This document shows positions 33,702 to 42,881 of a stretch of DNA of 64,000 nucleotides, piece after piece (within the stretch, counting starts at the first letter, position 1; each line of letters starts with the position of its first letter). The DNA is taken from assembly GCF_027484365.1 (NCBI RefSeq), contig NZ_JAIXTC010000030.1, forward strand, positions 124,001 to 188,000. The letters run 5' to 3'. The position numbers and the translations under genes were made by a program. Under the pieces are notes generated by a model. The model saw only the letters and a list, made by a program, of their open reading frames with translations, was not told the DNA's origin and searched no databases. The DNA comes from Brevundimonas sp. GTDB taxonomy: Bacteria; Pseudomonadota; Alphaproteobacteria; Caulobacterales; Caulobacteraceae.

Positions 33702-35021
33702 TCAGCGGGCCGCGGCCGTCGCTATAAGGTGGTCGCTGATCGCCTGGTAGGCCGGTAGAGAGGTCGGATCGATAAGGGCGTTCCCGGCATTGGGGCCGGA
33801 CGCGAAGCGCACAATGGTCATTTCGGCTTTCGGATCTACGTAGCAGGCTTGGCCGAAGACGCCGCGCGCCATGAAGGCGCCGTTCGGATTGTGCGAGACC
33901 CACCACTGGTCGTGATAGCTCCAACCGGGCAGGGTCTCGTAACCGCCAAAGACGAAGGCGGCGGGATCGCCCCCCGACTGAATGTCGGCAACGACGGTCT
34001 CGGGTACAATCTGGCGACCGTTGAAGCGGCCGCGATTTCTCATCATTTCGCAGAACCGGCCGAAGTCCCGAAGCTGCAGGTTGAGCCCCCCGGCTGCGTA
34101 GCCGGCTCCGTTCGAACCGACCTGGATATAGGCGTCGCGCTCCATTCCCATCGGTCGCCAGAAGCGTTCGCTCATGACCTCGGCGAGGGTCATGCGGCTG
34201 ACGCGTGAGACCAGCCAGCCTGCGACCTCTGTGTTGACGGACTTGTAGTGGAACTCCCGTCCGTGCTCGCCGGCCTTTTTCAGGGTCTTCAGGTAGTCAT
34301 AGCCGGTGGTTGGTCCCGAGTATCCCGGAGGTCGGGGCAGCATCCCGACCGCACGGACAAAGTGGAAGGCGTCGGAGTCCGGATCGGTATAGACCTCGGT
34401 GTAGGCGAGGCCGGTGGTCATATCGAGCACCTGACCCACCGTGGCGTCGGCAAAGGCGCTGTCAGCCAGTTCGGGCAGGTACTGCGTGACCAGGGCGTCG
34501 CGATCGAGCCGGTCCTCAGCGATCAGCATCGCCGCCAGGGTTCCAACAAACGACTTGGTCACCGAGTGGGCGAGGTGCTGTCCCTGCGCCGTCAGGGCCC
34601 CGAAATAGCGCTCATAGACGATCTCGCCCCTGTGCATGACCAGGATGCCGTCGGTGTAGTTGGCGGCCAGGGACTGTTCCCAGGTCATGGGCGTCGCGGC
34701 CCCCATCGGGGTGAAGGTGACGGCGTCGAGGTCAGCGCGCAGCGCCACGGGCAGGACGCTGACCGGACCGTCGCCGCGCGAGATCTCGGCTGTCGGCATC
34801 AGTTCGCGCCAGTGCGAGAAGCTCCAGCGGATCTGGGGAAAGCGCAGGAGGCTCTGATCCTCGAACCGGATCAACCGGTCGGGTGACGGGGGCGAGCCGA
34901 CCATCCAGCCGAGGGTGACCGGATCCGTGGCCGCGGCGTCCGGAATTCCCGACATAGACTGGGCGCTGGCGAGCGTGGGGGTCAGGAGGGCCGCTGCCAT
35001 CATGATCGGCCAGTGCTTCAT
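33702..35021 (-). CDS. Exported serine hydrolase, beta-lactamase/NylB-like
   Basis: This 439-residue protein has a Sec signal peptide (MKHWPIMMAAALLTPTLASAQ). The penicillin-binding fold shows SVTK (Ser153-Lys156) as the SxxK nucleophile and HYKSVNTEVAGWL, where Tyr259 fills the YxN-type position as in 6-aminohexanoate-dimer hydrolase relatives. The family (beta-lactamase class C, EstB, NylB) cleaves esters or amides in the periplasm or outside. It is divergent from an MFS transporter across a gap that holds two copies of the island motif. A beta-lactam substrate is not indicated. Confidence 0.85.
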   Translation of the reverse strand: MKHWPIMMAAALLTPTLASAQSMSGIPDAAATDPVTLGWMVGSPPSPDRLIRFEDQSLLRFPQIRWSFSHWRELMPTAEISRGDGPVSVLPVALRADLDAVTFTPMGAATPMTWEQSLAANYTDGILVMHRGEIVYERYFGALTAQGQHLAHSVTKSFVGTLAAMLIAEDRLDRDALVTQYLPELADSAFADATVGQVLDMTTGLAYTEVYTDPDSDAFHFVRAVGMLPRPPGYSGPTTGYDYLKTLKKAGEHGREFHYKSVNTEVAGWLVSRVSRMTLAEVMSERFWRPMGMERDAYIQVGSNGAGYAAGGLNLQLRDFGRFCEMMRNRGRFNGRQIVPETVVADIQSGGDPAAFVFGGYETLPGWSYHDQWWVSHNPNGAFMARGVFGQACYVDPKAEMTIVRFASGPNAGNALIDPTSLPAYQAISDHLIATAAAR

Positions 35022-35067
35022 CGCGGCTTCCCGATTGTTGCTGGTCGAAGGCTATCGGAACGGTCTG

Positions 35068-35097
35068 CTTGCGTAAACAGACTTGCATGACATCAGA
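35068..35097. promoter_or_regulatory. Two island-motif copies between serine hydrolase and MFS genes
   Basis: CTTGCGTAAACAGACT (35068-35083, plus strand) runs into a weaker second copy, CTTGCATGACATCAGA (35082-35097). They lie in the divergent gap 35022-35188. A partial form (TGACTTGCAA) follows at 35131-35140. The first copy is nearly identical to sites at 39249 and 46938. A shared operator for both genes is likely. Confidence 0.55.
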
Positions 35098-35188
35098 CTA
35101 TGTCATGTCCCTCGCGCGCCGTCGGCGAAATGACTTGCAATCTTGGACCAAAAGCAAAATCATTCTGCAAAACAAATCTGGAAACGTC

Positions 35189-36541
35189 ATGGATCAGGCT
35201 GCTCGAACGTACCGGCCAGGGGCGAATCCGGGTGAGGCCGGCTGGCCGAACCCCTCGCGGGCGTGGGCCACGGTTTTCGTCCTGATGGCCGCCTATGCGC
35301 TGGCCTTCGTTGACCGTCAGATCCTGACGTTGCTGGTCGAGCCGGTACGCCGGGACCTCAACATCAACGACACCCAGTTCAGCCTCCTGAGCGGTCTCGC
35401 CTTCACGCTGTTCTATACCGTCATGGGGTTGCCGTTCGCATGGCTGGCGGATCGGAGTTCGCGCCGCAACCTGATCATCGCCAGCATCGGATTCTGGTCT
35501 CTCATGACCGCGGCGTGTGGCATGGCCAGCAGCTTTCTGACGCTGTTCCTGGCGCGTATCGGGGTCGGCGTGGGCGAAGCCGGGCTTTCACCGGCGGCCT
35601 ATTCCATGATCGCGGACAATTTTCCGCCCGCCCGCCGCGCGCGGCCGCTCGGAGTCTATGCCATCGGCTCGATCTGCGGGGTAGGGCTCGCCCTGATCAT
35701 CGGCGGGGCCGTCATTCAGTGGGCCATGACCGCGCCGCCGGTCAGCCTGCCCCTGCTGGGTGAGTTGAAGAGCTGGCAGCTGGCGTTCCTGATCGTCAGT
35801 GTCCCGGGGCCGATCCTGATGCTGGCCATGCTGCCTCTGCACGAGCCGAAGCGACAGGAGAAGGCGCTGGCGGACGGCGAGACGCGGCCGTCGTTCGTCG
35901 CCTTCCTGCGTCGTCGCTGGCAACCCTTCACCCTGCTGTCTCTTGGCTATTCCCTGATCGGCGTCTCGGTGGCCGCCTATCTGACCTGGACCCCCGCCTT
36001 CATGGCCCGGCGCTTCGGCTGGGAGATGAGTCAGGTCGGCGCAGCCTACGGAACCGTTCTTCTGATCTTCGGAACCGGCGGGATACTCGTCGGCGGATGG
36101 TGGTCTGACCGGATGGCGGCGCGAGGGGCCCCGGATGCCGTTCTGAGAGCCGCCATGGCGGGCGCCGCTCTCGCCCTGCCTTTCGCACTGGGCGCACCAT
36201 TTGCCCCGAACGGGACGCTGGCGATGTCGATGATCGCGGCCATGTCGTTTGCATTCGGCCTGACCCAGGGGCTGCCGGCGCCGAGCCTCCAGGCCATTGC
36301 ACCGAACCGCCTGCGGGCGAGGGTCATGGCCCTCTACCTGCTCATTGGCAACATCGTCGCCTTCACGGTCGGTCCGACCGGCGTGGCGCTGATCAGCGAC
36401 TATTGGCTGAAGGACTCCGCACGGATCGGCGTCGCCGTGGCGATCATGTCCGCCGTGGTGGTGCCACTTGGATTGCTGTCCCTGCTCGCGGCCCGCAAGA
36501 GTTTCATCGAGGCATCGGCGTTCGAGTCCGGCGAGGGCTGA
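35189..36541 (+). CDS. MFS transporter, first copy
   Basis: The protein is about 450 residues from MDQAARTYRPG, with 12 predicted membrane helices. It has the spinster-like MFS opening FVDRQILTLLVEPVRRDLNINDTQFSLLSGLAF, the loop 2-3 motif LADRSSRRNLI, and LARIGVGVGEAGLSPAAYSMIADNFPPARRARPLGVY. It is close to the MFS protein at 49585-50943, sharing the DRQILTLLV and DTQFSLL blocks. A longer frame from 35069 exists, but those 40 codons lie across the motif copies and do not resemble the family. It is a likely importer for the island substrate. Confidence 0.88.
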   Translation: MDQAARTYRPGANPGEAGWPNPSRAWATVFVLMAAYALAFVDRQILTLLVEPVRRDLNINDTQFSLLSGLAFTLFYTVMGLPFAWLADRSSRRNLIIASIGFWSLMTAACGMASSFLTLFLARIGVGVGEAGLSPAAYSMIADNFPPARRARPLGVYAIGSICGVGLALIIGGAVIQWAMTAPPVSLPLLGELKSWQLAFLIVSVPGPILMLAMLPLHEPKRQEKALADGETRPSFVAFLRRRWQPFTLLSLGYSLIGVSVAAYLTWTPAFMARRFGWEMSQVGAAYGTVLLIFGTGGILVGGWWSDRMAARGAPDAVLRAAMAGAALALPFALGAPFAPNGTLAMSMIAAMSFAFGLTQGLPAPSLQAIAPNRLRARVMALYLLIGNIVAFTVGPTGVALISDYWLKDSARIGVAVAIMSAVVVPLGLLSLLAARKSFIEASAFESGEG

Positions 36542-36747
36542 CGCCTTCGTCCCGGCGGACCACCTCGGGACGGTCCGTCCCCGGCGCCTGTCAGGCCGCC
36601 GGTCAGTCACTGTAACGTCCGCCGGATGCCCTGCATGGGCCGCTGCAGGGGCTCTGCGCGCCGGCCTGACCGGCGGCTCCGACGGTTCCGGGCGGCGGCA
36701 GGGAAGCGACCTTGTCGACAGTCGCGCAGACGTTCCTGCGACCAAAG

Positions 36748-36786
36748 AAAAACGCCCGCGATGCTCCTGTCGGAGGATCGCGGGCG
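36748..36786 (-). terminator. Rho-independent terminator for the first TonB receptor
   Basis: Read on the minus strand, CGCCCGCGAT pairs with ATCGCGGGCG (36777-36786 with 36753-36762) around a 14-base loop that can itself pair, and a run of five T follows (36748-36752). It lies about 30 bases after the receptor stop. The rest of the 273-base gap (36542-36814) shows no gene. Confidence 0.85.
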
Positions 36787-36814
36787 AAGTCGGTCGGGAC
36801 GGAAGGACTTCTGA

Positions 36815-39043
36815 TCAGAAGGCGTAGCTCAGATCGACGCCATAGGTTCGGGGGGCGCCGTAGTAGTTCATCAGGTCGCCGAAGAAGGTCTGGGCAGCGA
36901 CGGCATAGAGCTCGTCCGTCAGGTTCTTGCCCCAGACCGTTACGTTCCAGTCGGCATTGGGCGGCTGGAACCGCAGCGACGCGTCAAGCAGGCCGAACGG
37001 CTCCTGGCGGATGGTATTGTTGGGCGTCCAGAAGCTCTCGCCCGTCTGGGTGTAGTTCGCCTTCAGGCTGAAGGCCCGCGTCAAAGCGCCCTGTCCAAAA
37101 TCGTAGGAGAAGCCGACGTTGAACTTGTTCTCGGGCGAGCGCTGGATGCGATTTCCGCTGAAGACCACGCCGGCGGAGCTGACGAAGTCAACATATTCAG
37201 AGTCGATCAGCGAGCCGGAGGCGTTGATCAGCAGGTCATCGGTTACGGCCCAGGTCAGCTCGGCCTCAAACCCCCTGATATCAGCCGCGCCGGCGTTGCT
37301 GGTGACGGTGCACAGGCATTCGAGGATCAACTGCTGGGACTGGAGGTTGGTGTAGTCCATCTGGAAGGCCGCGACGTTCAGACGGACGCGGTTGTCGAAC
37401 AGGTCGGTCTTGGCGCCGATTTCGTAGTTGATCACCTCTTCGGGATCGTAACCGATGAGGGCCCCGGCCCTTGTGCCGGGGATGTGGTCCCAGCCGCCTC
37501 CCTTGAAGCCCTTGCCGGCGCTGGCATAGATCATGATGTCGTCGTTGGGCCGGTACTCGATGATGCCCTGCGGTGTGAAGGCGTCCCATTCGTCGCTGTA
37601 GTCGACGGTAAAGCTCTGCCCTGCGGCGAGGATCAGCGCTGCGACGCACAGGCCGTCGCCGCCATCACTGAGGCAGCGGGCAACCCGGTGTCCGCCCTTT
37701 TCGTCCCGTGTGAACCGCGCCCCGATCGTGGCGGTCAACTGATCGGTCAGCTCGTAACTGACCTGGCCGAAGACAGCCATCGTGTCGAGTTCAGCCGCGT
37801 TGGTGTAGAGATACTCGCCGCTCAGCGCTGCAATGGTCGTGTTGGTGGTGGCCTTGTTGGCATCGAAGCGCTCGACATTGTCGTGCTGGATGAAGGCGCC
37901 GAGAATCCAGCTGAAGCGGCTGTCAGGATTGTTTGACACCAGACGAACTTCCTGGGCCAGCGTCTCGGGCTCATCCTCGGCGAAGTAGAAGGTGTCAGCC
38001 AGGCCCGGGGGTGAACCCACTCCCAGCTGGTTGAAGCCCATTTCGCCGGACGAGTTGCGGTAGCCCGTGATCGCGGTCAGGCGCGCCCAGTCGAAGTCGT
38101 AGTCGATCCTAAAGCTGGCGCCGAAGGTCGTGCGGTTGGAATAGTCGCGCTGGGGGCTCAGGCTTTCGCGTGGACCCAGGCCTCGCGCGTTTCGGAAGGC
38201 GGTCACCGCGCCGATGCCTGCGGTGAAGGGATCGTCTGTCATGGTCCGGGCGCCGGGGGTCGCCTTGGACGAGCCGTAGTCCACGGTCAGCAGGGCCCGG
38301 AGCGGACTGTCATCCGGCCGGTACAGAAACTCGGCCCGGGCCTGATGCGCCGTCAGATCGTCCATGTCGTAGTTGAGCAGGGCATTGCGACCATAGCCGT
38401 CACGGTTGCGGACCTGGAAAGCGAAACGGCCGGCCAGTTCGCTGGTCAGCGGGCCGGTCATATAGCCGTCAGCGTTGAAGGCGTTGTAGTTGCCGAGCCC
38501 AGCCGTTATCCGCCCGGACGGGTCGAAGCTTGGCTTGTTGGTGACGACGCTGATGGCGCCCCCGACCACGTTCTTGCCCAGAAGCACCCCCTGGGGGCCG
38601 CGGATAACCTCGATGCGTTCGAGGTCGTAAAAGTCGGTAAAGGCCGACCCCATGCGCGAGATGTAGACTTCGTCCACGAACACCCCGACCGATGGCTCGG
38701 CGCTGGCGTCGATGATCCGGACGCTGGTGATGCCGCGAATATTCAGTTCCTTTCCGAGCGGGGTTCCCTCGGTCATGCTGAAGGACGGCACACTGCCTGA
38801 CAGGCTGCTGAGGTCGACAATCCGTTGCCGGTCGAGGGTTTCACTGGTCACGGCCGTAATCGCGCTGGGCACGTCCTGCAGCCGGCGTTCGCGACGGTCC
38901 GCCGTGACGATGACGTCCTCGATTGCGGTCGCGGTTTCGGCCGGACCGGTCTGCGGTCCCGTCTGAGCCATCGCGGACAAGGGGACTGCACACAGGGCCG
39001 TCAGTGAAGTGGACGCAAGGCAAGCCAAGGTAAGTTTGCGCAT
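36815..39043 (-). CDS. TonB-dependent receptor, first copy
   Basis: This 742-residue outer-membrane protein has a signal peptide (cut near SAMAQ), a TonB box region EDVIVTADRRERRLQDVPSAI, a plug domain (about residues 45-160, with LNIRGI, VGVFVDEVYISR and ERIEVIRGPQGVLLGKNVVGGAIS), and a 22-strand barrel ending in the C-terminal aromatic signature GVDLSYAF. It imports a large or scarce substrate using TonB energy. A motif copy and further partial copies lie upstream. With a similar receptor at 51301-53628, two uptake proteins serve this island. Confidence 0.92.
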   Translation of the reverse strand: MRKLTLACLASTSLTALCAVPLSAMAQTGPQTGPAETATAIEDVIVTADRRERRLQDVPSAITAVTSETLDRQRIVDLSSLSGSVPSFSMTEGTPLGKELNIRGITSVRIIDASAEPSVGVFVDEVYISRMGSAFTDFYDLERIEVIRGPQGVLLGKNVVGGAISVVTNKPSFDPSGRITAGLGNYNAFNADGYMTGPLTSELAGRFAFQVRNRDGYGRNALLNYDMDDLTAHQARAEFLYRPDDSPLRALLTVDYGSSKATPGARTMTDDPFTAGIGAVTAFRNARGLGPRESLSPQRDYSNRTTFGASFRIDYDFDWARLTAITGYRNSSGEMGFNQLGVGSPPGLADTFYFAEDEPETLAQEVRLVSNNPDSRFSWILGAFIQHDNVERFDANKATTNTTIAALSGEYLYTNAAELDTMAVFGQVSYELTDQLTATIGARFTRDEKGGHRVARCLSDGGDGLCVAALILAAGQSFTVDYSDEWDAFTPQGIIEYRPNDDIMIYASAGKGFKGGGWDHIPGTRAGALIGYDPEEVINYEIGAKTDLFDNRVRLNVAAFQMDYTNLQSQQLILECLCTVTSNAGAADIRGFEAELTWAVTDDLLINASGSLIDSEYVDFVSSAGVVFSGNRIQRSPENKFNVGFSYDFGQGALTRAFSLKANYTQTGESFWTPNNTIRQEPFGLLDASLRFQPPNADWNVTVWGKNLTDELYAVAAQTFFGDLMNYYGAPRTYGVDLSYAF

Positions 39044-39631
39044 TCGATTTCCCTCCCAGGGCTTCGCCCTTTTTGTTGATCCCCAAACCGACGAGATCGT
39101 CGGTCATCGGCCATTCCGGCGCGACGTGGCACGTCCGTCGGATGGTGCAGAAAGGAGGGACCTTGAAGATCCCACCAAGCTTCACGGTGCCGACAGTCCG
39201 GCAATAAATCCATAATTGCAAGTCTGTGAATTGAGCGGTCGGGCCCAACTTGCGTCAGCAGACTTTTCCCAAGTTTCCTCAATGTCTTGTGACTGTTGTG
39301 CGCTGCAAAATGACTGATCTGGGTGTTGGGAGGCGGCCGATCGGCCGCTCGCGCTCTCGCGAATCCGGTCTCCGGATCCGCATGGACCTGACCGGCCTGG
39401 TCGTCGTTGATGAGGGAGAAATTCGCGACCTTGTCGTGCGATCATCGACGGAGCCGGCCACCGGCCAGGCCCCTTGGCCGGGGCCCTCGGCGCTGCTTCC
39501 CGACAGTCTCATTTTTCCGCAGGACAGGGCCGGAGAAGGGGCTCGCGAGTCGCGTGACTGTCCGTCAGCCGGCCGACCGAGATGGGGTTTGCGGCACCAT
39601 CCATTTTGAAGGCGGGTGCCGCGATCGCAAC
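39044..39631. other. 588-base gene-free region upstream of the first TonB receptor
   Basis: No frame here looks like a protein. The receptor-proximal part is relatively AT-rich and contains the island motif at 39249-39264 plus a partial AGACTTGCAA on the opposite strand (39216-39225). A stem CCGGCCA-loop-TGGCCGG (39461-39481) sits nearer the SnoaL stop. It is long for one promoter, so a small RNA or an eroded gene is possible, but I see no direct evidence for either. Confidence 0.45.
39249..39264 (+). promoter_or_regulatory. Island motif copy upstream of TonB receptor
   Basis: CTTGCGTCAGCAGACT matches the 35068 copy at 14 of 16 positions. It stands 206 bases before the receptor start, on the opposite strand to that gene. 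It is not flanked by any other start codon within 300 bases. Confidence 0.5.
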
Positions 39632-40021
39632 CTAGCCCTTGATGTCCTTCAGCACGGCGGCCTGGGCCGGATCAAGATACTCGTCCAGCCGTGTGATCAG
39701 ACCGTCTTTCATCTGGACGACGCAGCAGGCGGCCATGCGGAACGGGCGGCCGTCAGGCAGGGTGGCCTCCAGAACATGCTGCTGAATCCAGCCATCGTGG
39801 AGGATCTCACGGCGGAGGATGTTGTACGTCCGGACCGGTAGCTTGCGATGCATCCAGGCCAGCGTCCTGAGGTTCTCGTCGACCGACTGTTCGTAGTCGT
39901 CGAAATTGTGCCAGATCCTCGCGTCCGGGGCATAGAAGGCGCGCGCAGCCTCACTGTCGCCGCGCTCAAGAGCCGCCGAGAAGCGGTCCGAGAATTCGTG
40001 AATGTCCTTGTCGTCACTCAT
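39632..40021 (-). CDS. SnoaL-like (NTF2-fold) protein
   Basis: The protein is 129 residues from MSDDKDIHEFSDRFSAALERGDSEAARAFYAPDARIWHNFDD. The cone-shaped NTF2-like fold is suggested by that opening plus TYNILRREILHDGWIQQHVLEATLPDGRPFRMAACCVVQMKDGLITRLDEYLDP. Members include polyketide cyclases, dehydratases and isomerases that use His/Asp or Tyr/Asp pairs; the reaction here is unknown. It is followed by a 588-base gap and preceded by an SDR gene on the same strand. An upstream start at 40060 would add 13 residues. Confidence 0.85.
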   Translation of the reverse strand: MSDDKDIHEFSDRFSAALERGDSEAARAFYAPDARIWHNFDDYEQSVDENLRTLAWMHRKLPVRTYNILRREILHDGWIQQHVLEATLPDGRPFRMAACCVVQMKDGLITRLDEYLDPAQAAVLKDIKG

Positions 40022-40133
40022 GTTTGACTCCGAGGTGCAATGAGGGCCCGGTACTGGCATCAAGCCAGGCGTCGGTTGCGACATCCGGGCATCGGGTGAC
40101 CCGTCCCTGTCCGTGAAGCTCCGGGCTCCGCCG

Positions 40134-41096
40134 TCAAACGGCCAGGCGCTTTCGATCTGCTTCGAGGAAGGCGACCACCTCGGCGACCGATGTGCGCGGG
40201 TTTCGCGTGTGCGGATAGGCGTGGGCGGTTCGCGGTTTGCGGTCGAACCAGATCTCATCGACGACCTCGGGCGGGCGGGTCGCCGCCAGCCAGTCGATCG
40301 TATCGGCGCCCTCGTGGTCGTTGCGGAGGATGGGGGCCAGGATCTTGCGGAACTTGGGAAGGCTGGTCTTGACCCCGGCGGTGTCCGCCCAGCCGGGGTG
40401 AACAGCGTAGGTCCTGATCCTGTCGGAGGCCCAGGCGGCCCGCCAGTGCTCAGCCAGGGCCAGCTGCGCCCGTTTGTGGGCGGCGTAGGCGGCGAAGCCG
40501 TTGAAATGCGCCTCGGGAATGTTCAGCAGCTTTTTGTTGAGGCCAAGGTTGTACAGGCCGCCGGATACGACGTTGATGACGGCCGCCCCCGGCTTCAGCG
40601 CGCCGGCTGCGTGAAGATCCTCGGTGAGGATCCAGTGGCCCAGCAAGTTGGTGGCGTAGGAGGTCTCCAGCCCTTCGGGCGTCGCCTCGAAGTGGCGCAT
40701 CAACAGGCCGACGTTGTTGACGAGGACGTCGAACTGCAGCGCCGCGATCCCGGGACGTTTCGACAGGGCGGCGACGGCGGCCATCGATGACAGGTCGCAG
40801 GTGACGGGCATGATCGATCCCGGTCCCCCGGCCTCGCGGACAAGGTCGGCCAGCGCCTTCACATTGCGGCCGACGGCGTAGACGGTGGCACCCTTGGCGG
40901 CGGCCCGCAGGGCCGTGGCCTTGCCCAGTCCGCCGGTCGCCCCGGTGACGAGCCAGGTCTGATCTGAATAGTCGGCCTTGACCGGCTTGAACGGCAGGCC
41001 GCGCGCGACATAGCCGACGCGGGTGAAGGACGGGGCGAAGCGGGCGTAGAAATTGACCGACTTCATCAGAGCCTGCCAGAAGGGGGGCTCGGCCAT
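40134..41096 (-). CDS. Short-chain dehydrogenase/reductase, DHRS-like
   Basis: This 320-residue protein carries a 45-residue N-terminal extension, the cofactor motif LVTGATGGLGKATA (49-62), NNVG (127-130), Ser178 and the catalytic YAAHK (Tyr204, Lys208). The long N-terminus and HPGWADTAGVKTSLPKF segment resemble DHRS12-type SDRs that act on lipid or isoprenoid alcohols and ketones. It is divergent from the DapB-like gene over a gap with two island-motif copies, and it may be read together with the SnoaL gene downstream. Confidence 0.88.
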   Translation of the reverse strand: MAEPPFWQALMKSVNFYARFAPSFTRVGYVARGLPFKPVKADYSDQTWLVTGATGGLGKATALRAAAKGATVYAVGRNVKALADLVREAGGPGSIMPVTCDLSSMAAVAALSKRPGIAALQFDVLVNNVGLLMRHFEATPEGLETSYATNLLGHWILTEDLHAAGALKPGAAVINVVSGGLYNLGLNKKLLNIPEAHFNGFAAYAAHKRAQLALAEHWRAAWASDRIRTYAVHPGWADTAGVKTSLPKFRKILAPILRNDHEGADTIDWLAATRPPEVVDEIWFDRKPRTAHAYPHTRNPRTSVAEVVAFLEADRKRLAV

Positions 41097-41124
41097 GGGC
41101 GACTCTCCACGCGACCCACCGTCG

Positions 41125-41183
41125 CTTGCGTAAACACACTAAACGTTCAGCGACACTTGGCAAGCAACTTGCGTTTCTGGACT
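41125..41183. promoter_or_regulatory. Two island-motif copies in the SDR/DapB-like divergent gap
   Basis: CTTGCGTAAACACACT (41125-41140) and CTTGCGTTTCTGGACT (41168-41183) lie 43 bases apart, about four helical turns, on the same strand. The gap 41097-41235 separates two divergent start codons. Same-face spacing suggests two bound regulator units. Confidence 0.55.
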
Positions 41184-41235
41184 TATATGGTCAGCCTTGA
41201 CCCTCGAAGGCGCGGCGAGAGCGTCGGGAGGCGTG

Positions 41236-42258
41236 ATGACAAGACCCATCCGGGTGATCCAGTGGGCGACCGGCTCCATGGGCAAGGCCTGCCTGCGAGC
41301 GGTGCTGGACGATGACCGGTTCCAGCTGGTCGGCCTATTCGTTTACGGCGAGGCCAAGGCAGGGCGCGATGCCGGAGAGATCGCGCGTCGGCCGGATACG
41401 GGGGTGTTTGCGACACGCTCCATCGACGAAATCCTGTCGTTGGACGCGGATGTGGTGATCCACGCGCCGATGTTGTCGGCCCCTTACGTCGGGCACGATG
41501 CGGATGTGAAGCGGCTGCTGGAATCCGGCAAGAATGTCATCAGCATCAACCATTATTTCGAGCCTGCCGCCCTCGGCCGCACCTATGCCGAGGGCCTGGC
41601 TGACAGCGCTCTGAAGGGCGGCGCGACCCTGGCGGGGACAGGAGTCAACCCGGGCTGGGTGGCGGAGCGAATGGCGGCCAATGCCGCGTCCCTGTGTCTG
41701 TCGCACCGGAACATTTCGACGCGCGAGATCATCGACTGCGCAACGGTTCCAAATCCGGACTACGTCTTCGGCGCCCTGGGTTTCGGCTCAGGGCCGGGCC
41801 AGATCGACCTGACGAACGGTCCTCTGGCGGACACCTTCACGGCCATGTTCTCGCAGAGCGTGGAGGGGCTGGCCGTGCGGCTGGGTCTGTCGCTCGATCG
41901 GTTCGAACCGGACCATGCGGTCCGCCTGGCGGAGCGTGACCTGACCATAGCCGCAGGCGTCATTCGCGAGGGCACGGTGTCGGCCACGACCTGGCGCGTG
42001 CATGGTCTGATCGACGGGGTGCGGCGCATCACCCACGAGGTCAACTGGATCATGGATCCGGCCCAGGCGCCGTTCGCCGGCAAGCCTCACTGGGAGATCG
42101 AGATCGACGGCCTGCCCGGAGTCAGGATCGCCATGGATCTTGTCGACACCGCCCCGGACGGCATGCGGACCAAGCCGGAACAGTTCGCTGTCGCGGCCAT
42201 GGTCCTGCAGGCCATTCCCCGCGTGATCGTCGCGCCGCCGGGCTTGCTGAGGCTCTGA
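41236..42258 (+). CDS. NAD(P)-dependent dehydrogenase, dihydrodipicolinate reductase-like
   Basis: The protein is 340 residues from MTRPIRVIQWATGSMGKACLRAVLDD, an N-terminal Rossmann domain of the DapB/diaminopentanoate-dehydrogenase type with GNMG-like GSMGKA. It continues with DVVIHAP, GKNVISINHYF and GVNPGWVAERM. The C-terminal half resembles the 2,4-diaminopentanoate dehydrogenase C-terminal domain rather than true DapB, so lysine synthesis is unlikely. Genes of this type recur in steroid and other hydrophobic-substrate islands with undefined reactions. The start was set by a GGGAGGC site. Confidence 0.85.
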   Translation: MTRPIRVIQWATGSMGKACLRAVLDDDRFQLVGLFVYGEAKAGRDAGEIARRPDTGVFATRSIDEILSLDADVVIHAPMLSAPYVGHDADVKRLLESGKNVISINHYFEPAALGRTYAEGLADSALKGGATLAGTGVNPGWVAERMAANAASLCLSHRNISTREIIDCATVPNPDYVFGALGFGSGPGQIDLTNGPLADTFTAMFSQSVEGLAVRLGLSLDRFEPDHAVRLAERDLTIAAGVIREGTVSATTWRVHGLIDGVRRITHEVNWIMDPAQAPFAGKPHWEIEIDGLPGVRIAMDLVDTAPDGMRTKPEQFAVAAMVLQAIPRVIVAPPGLLRL

Positions 42259-42275
42259 ACTTCGGCTGACTGACT

Positions 42276-42291
42276 TGCCCGTTAACGCAAG
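42276..42291 (-). promoter_or_regulatory. Island motif copy upstream of SnoaL-SDR operon
   Basis: On the minus strand this reads CTTGCGTTAACGGGCA; the first ten bases match the consensus and the second half is weaker. It sits 51 bases before the SnoaL-like start at 42342. Confidence 0.45.
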
Positions 42292-42341
42292 CCATGTCAC
42301 TTTCGTTTAAAGACTAAAATAGACGACCGGAGGACGACAGG

Positions 42342-42872
42342 ATGGCCGACCGCGACCCCGAGGTCCAGGCGCTGCTCGACAAGAAGGCCATTGAGGAGGT
42401 GTTGTTGAAATTCCTTCGCGGCTGCGATCGCAACGATGCTGACCTGGTCGAACGCGCCTACTGGCCGGACGGTTGGGAGGATCACGGCGGCACCTTCGAC
42501 GGGCCGGCGTCCGAATGGGTGGCTGTGGTCAAGGAGCGGCTGCCCAAGGCCGGGCTGATGAACCACATGGCCATGAACATGGTCATCGACCTGAAGTCGG
42601 CGACCACAGCGACCGCTGAATGCTACATCCTCACGGCCTCGCGCCCTACCGTTGAGGGGCGGGAATTCGATGCTCGCACCCTGGCCCGCTGCGTCGACCA
42701 GATGGAGAAGCGCGGCGACGAATGGCGCATCTTCCGCCGCACCCTGTGCTGGGAATGGAACGAGGAGCGCGAGCTCTCCGAGACCTGGGCGCGCGGGGCG
42801 ATCACCCGGGACCCCTCGGTGCTGCGGCGCGGGGCCAAGCGGCCCGACGACATTATCTACACTGCAGCCTGA
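42342..42872 (+). CDS. SnoaL-like dehydratase-type protein (BaiE-like group)
   Basis: This 176-residue NTF2-fold protein opens DPEVQALLDKKAIEEVLLKFLRGCDRNDADLVERAYWPDGWEDHGGTFDGPASEWV, the pattern of the SnoaL_4/bile acid 7-alpha-dehydratase-like group with Asp and His residues around the first strand, and has CYILTASRPTVEGREFDARTLARCVDQMEKRGDEWRIFRRTLCWEW. A dehydration or isomerisation on a ring or enoyl substrate is the family expectation. It is nine bases upstream of an SDR gene in a four-gene plus-strand run. Confidence 0.85.
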   Translation: MADRDPEVQALLDKKAIEEVLLKFLRGCDRNDADLVERAYWPDGWEDHGGTFDGPASEWVAVVKERLPKAGLMNHMAMNMVIDLKSATTATAECYILTASRPTVEGREFDARTLARCVDQMEKRGDEWRIFRRTLCWEWNEERELSETWARGAITRDPSVLRRGAKRPDDIIYTAA

Positions 42873-42881
42873 GGCGAGCGC

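Noticed and set aside
33702..35021. Beta-lactamase resistance gene
   Set aside because: SxxK and YxN-type motifs place it in the broad class C/NylB/EstB family, but nothing specific to beta-lactam hydrolysis is visible and its context is catabolic.
40190..40790. Arg/Gly-rich plus-strand frames over the SDR gene
   Set aside because: They are antisense shadows of the SDR with all its motifs on the minus strand.
41236..42258. dapB of lysine biosynthesis
   Set aside because: Only the N-terminal Rossmann part resembles DapB; the C-terminal half is of the diaminopentanoate-dehydrogenase type and the neighbours are catabolic.
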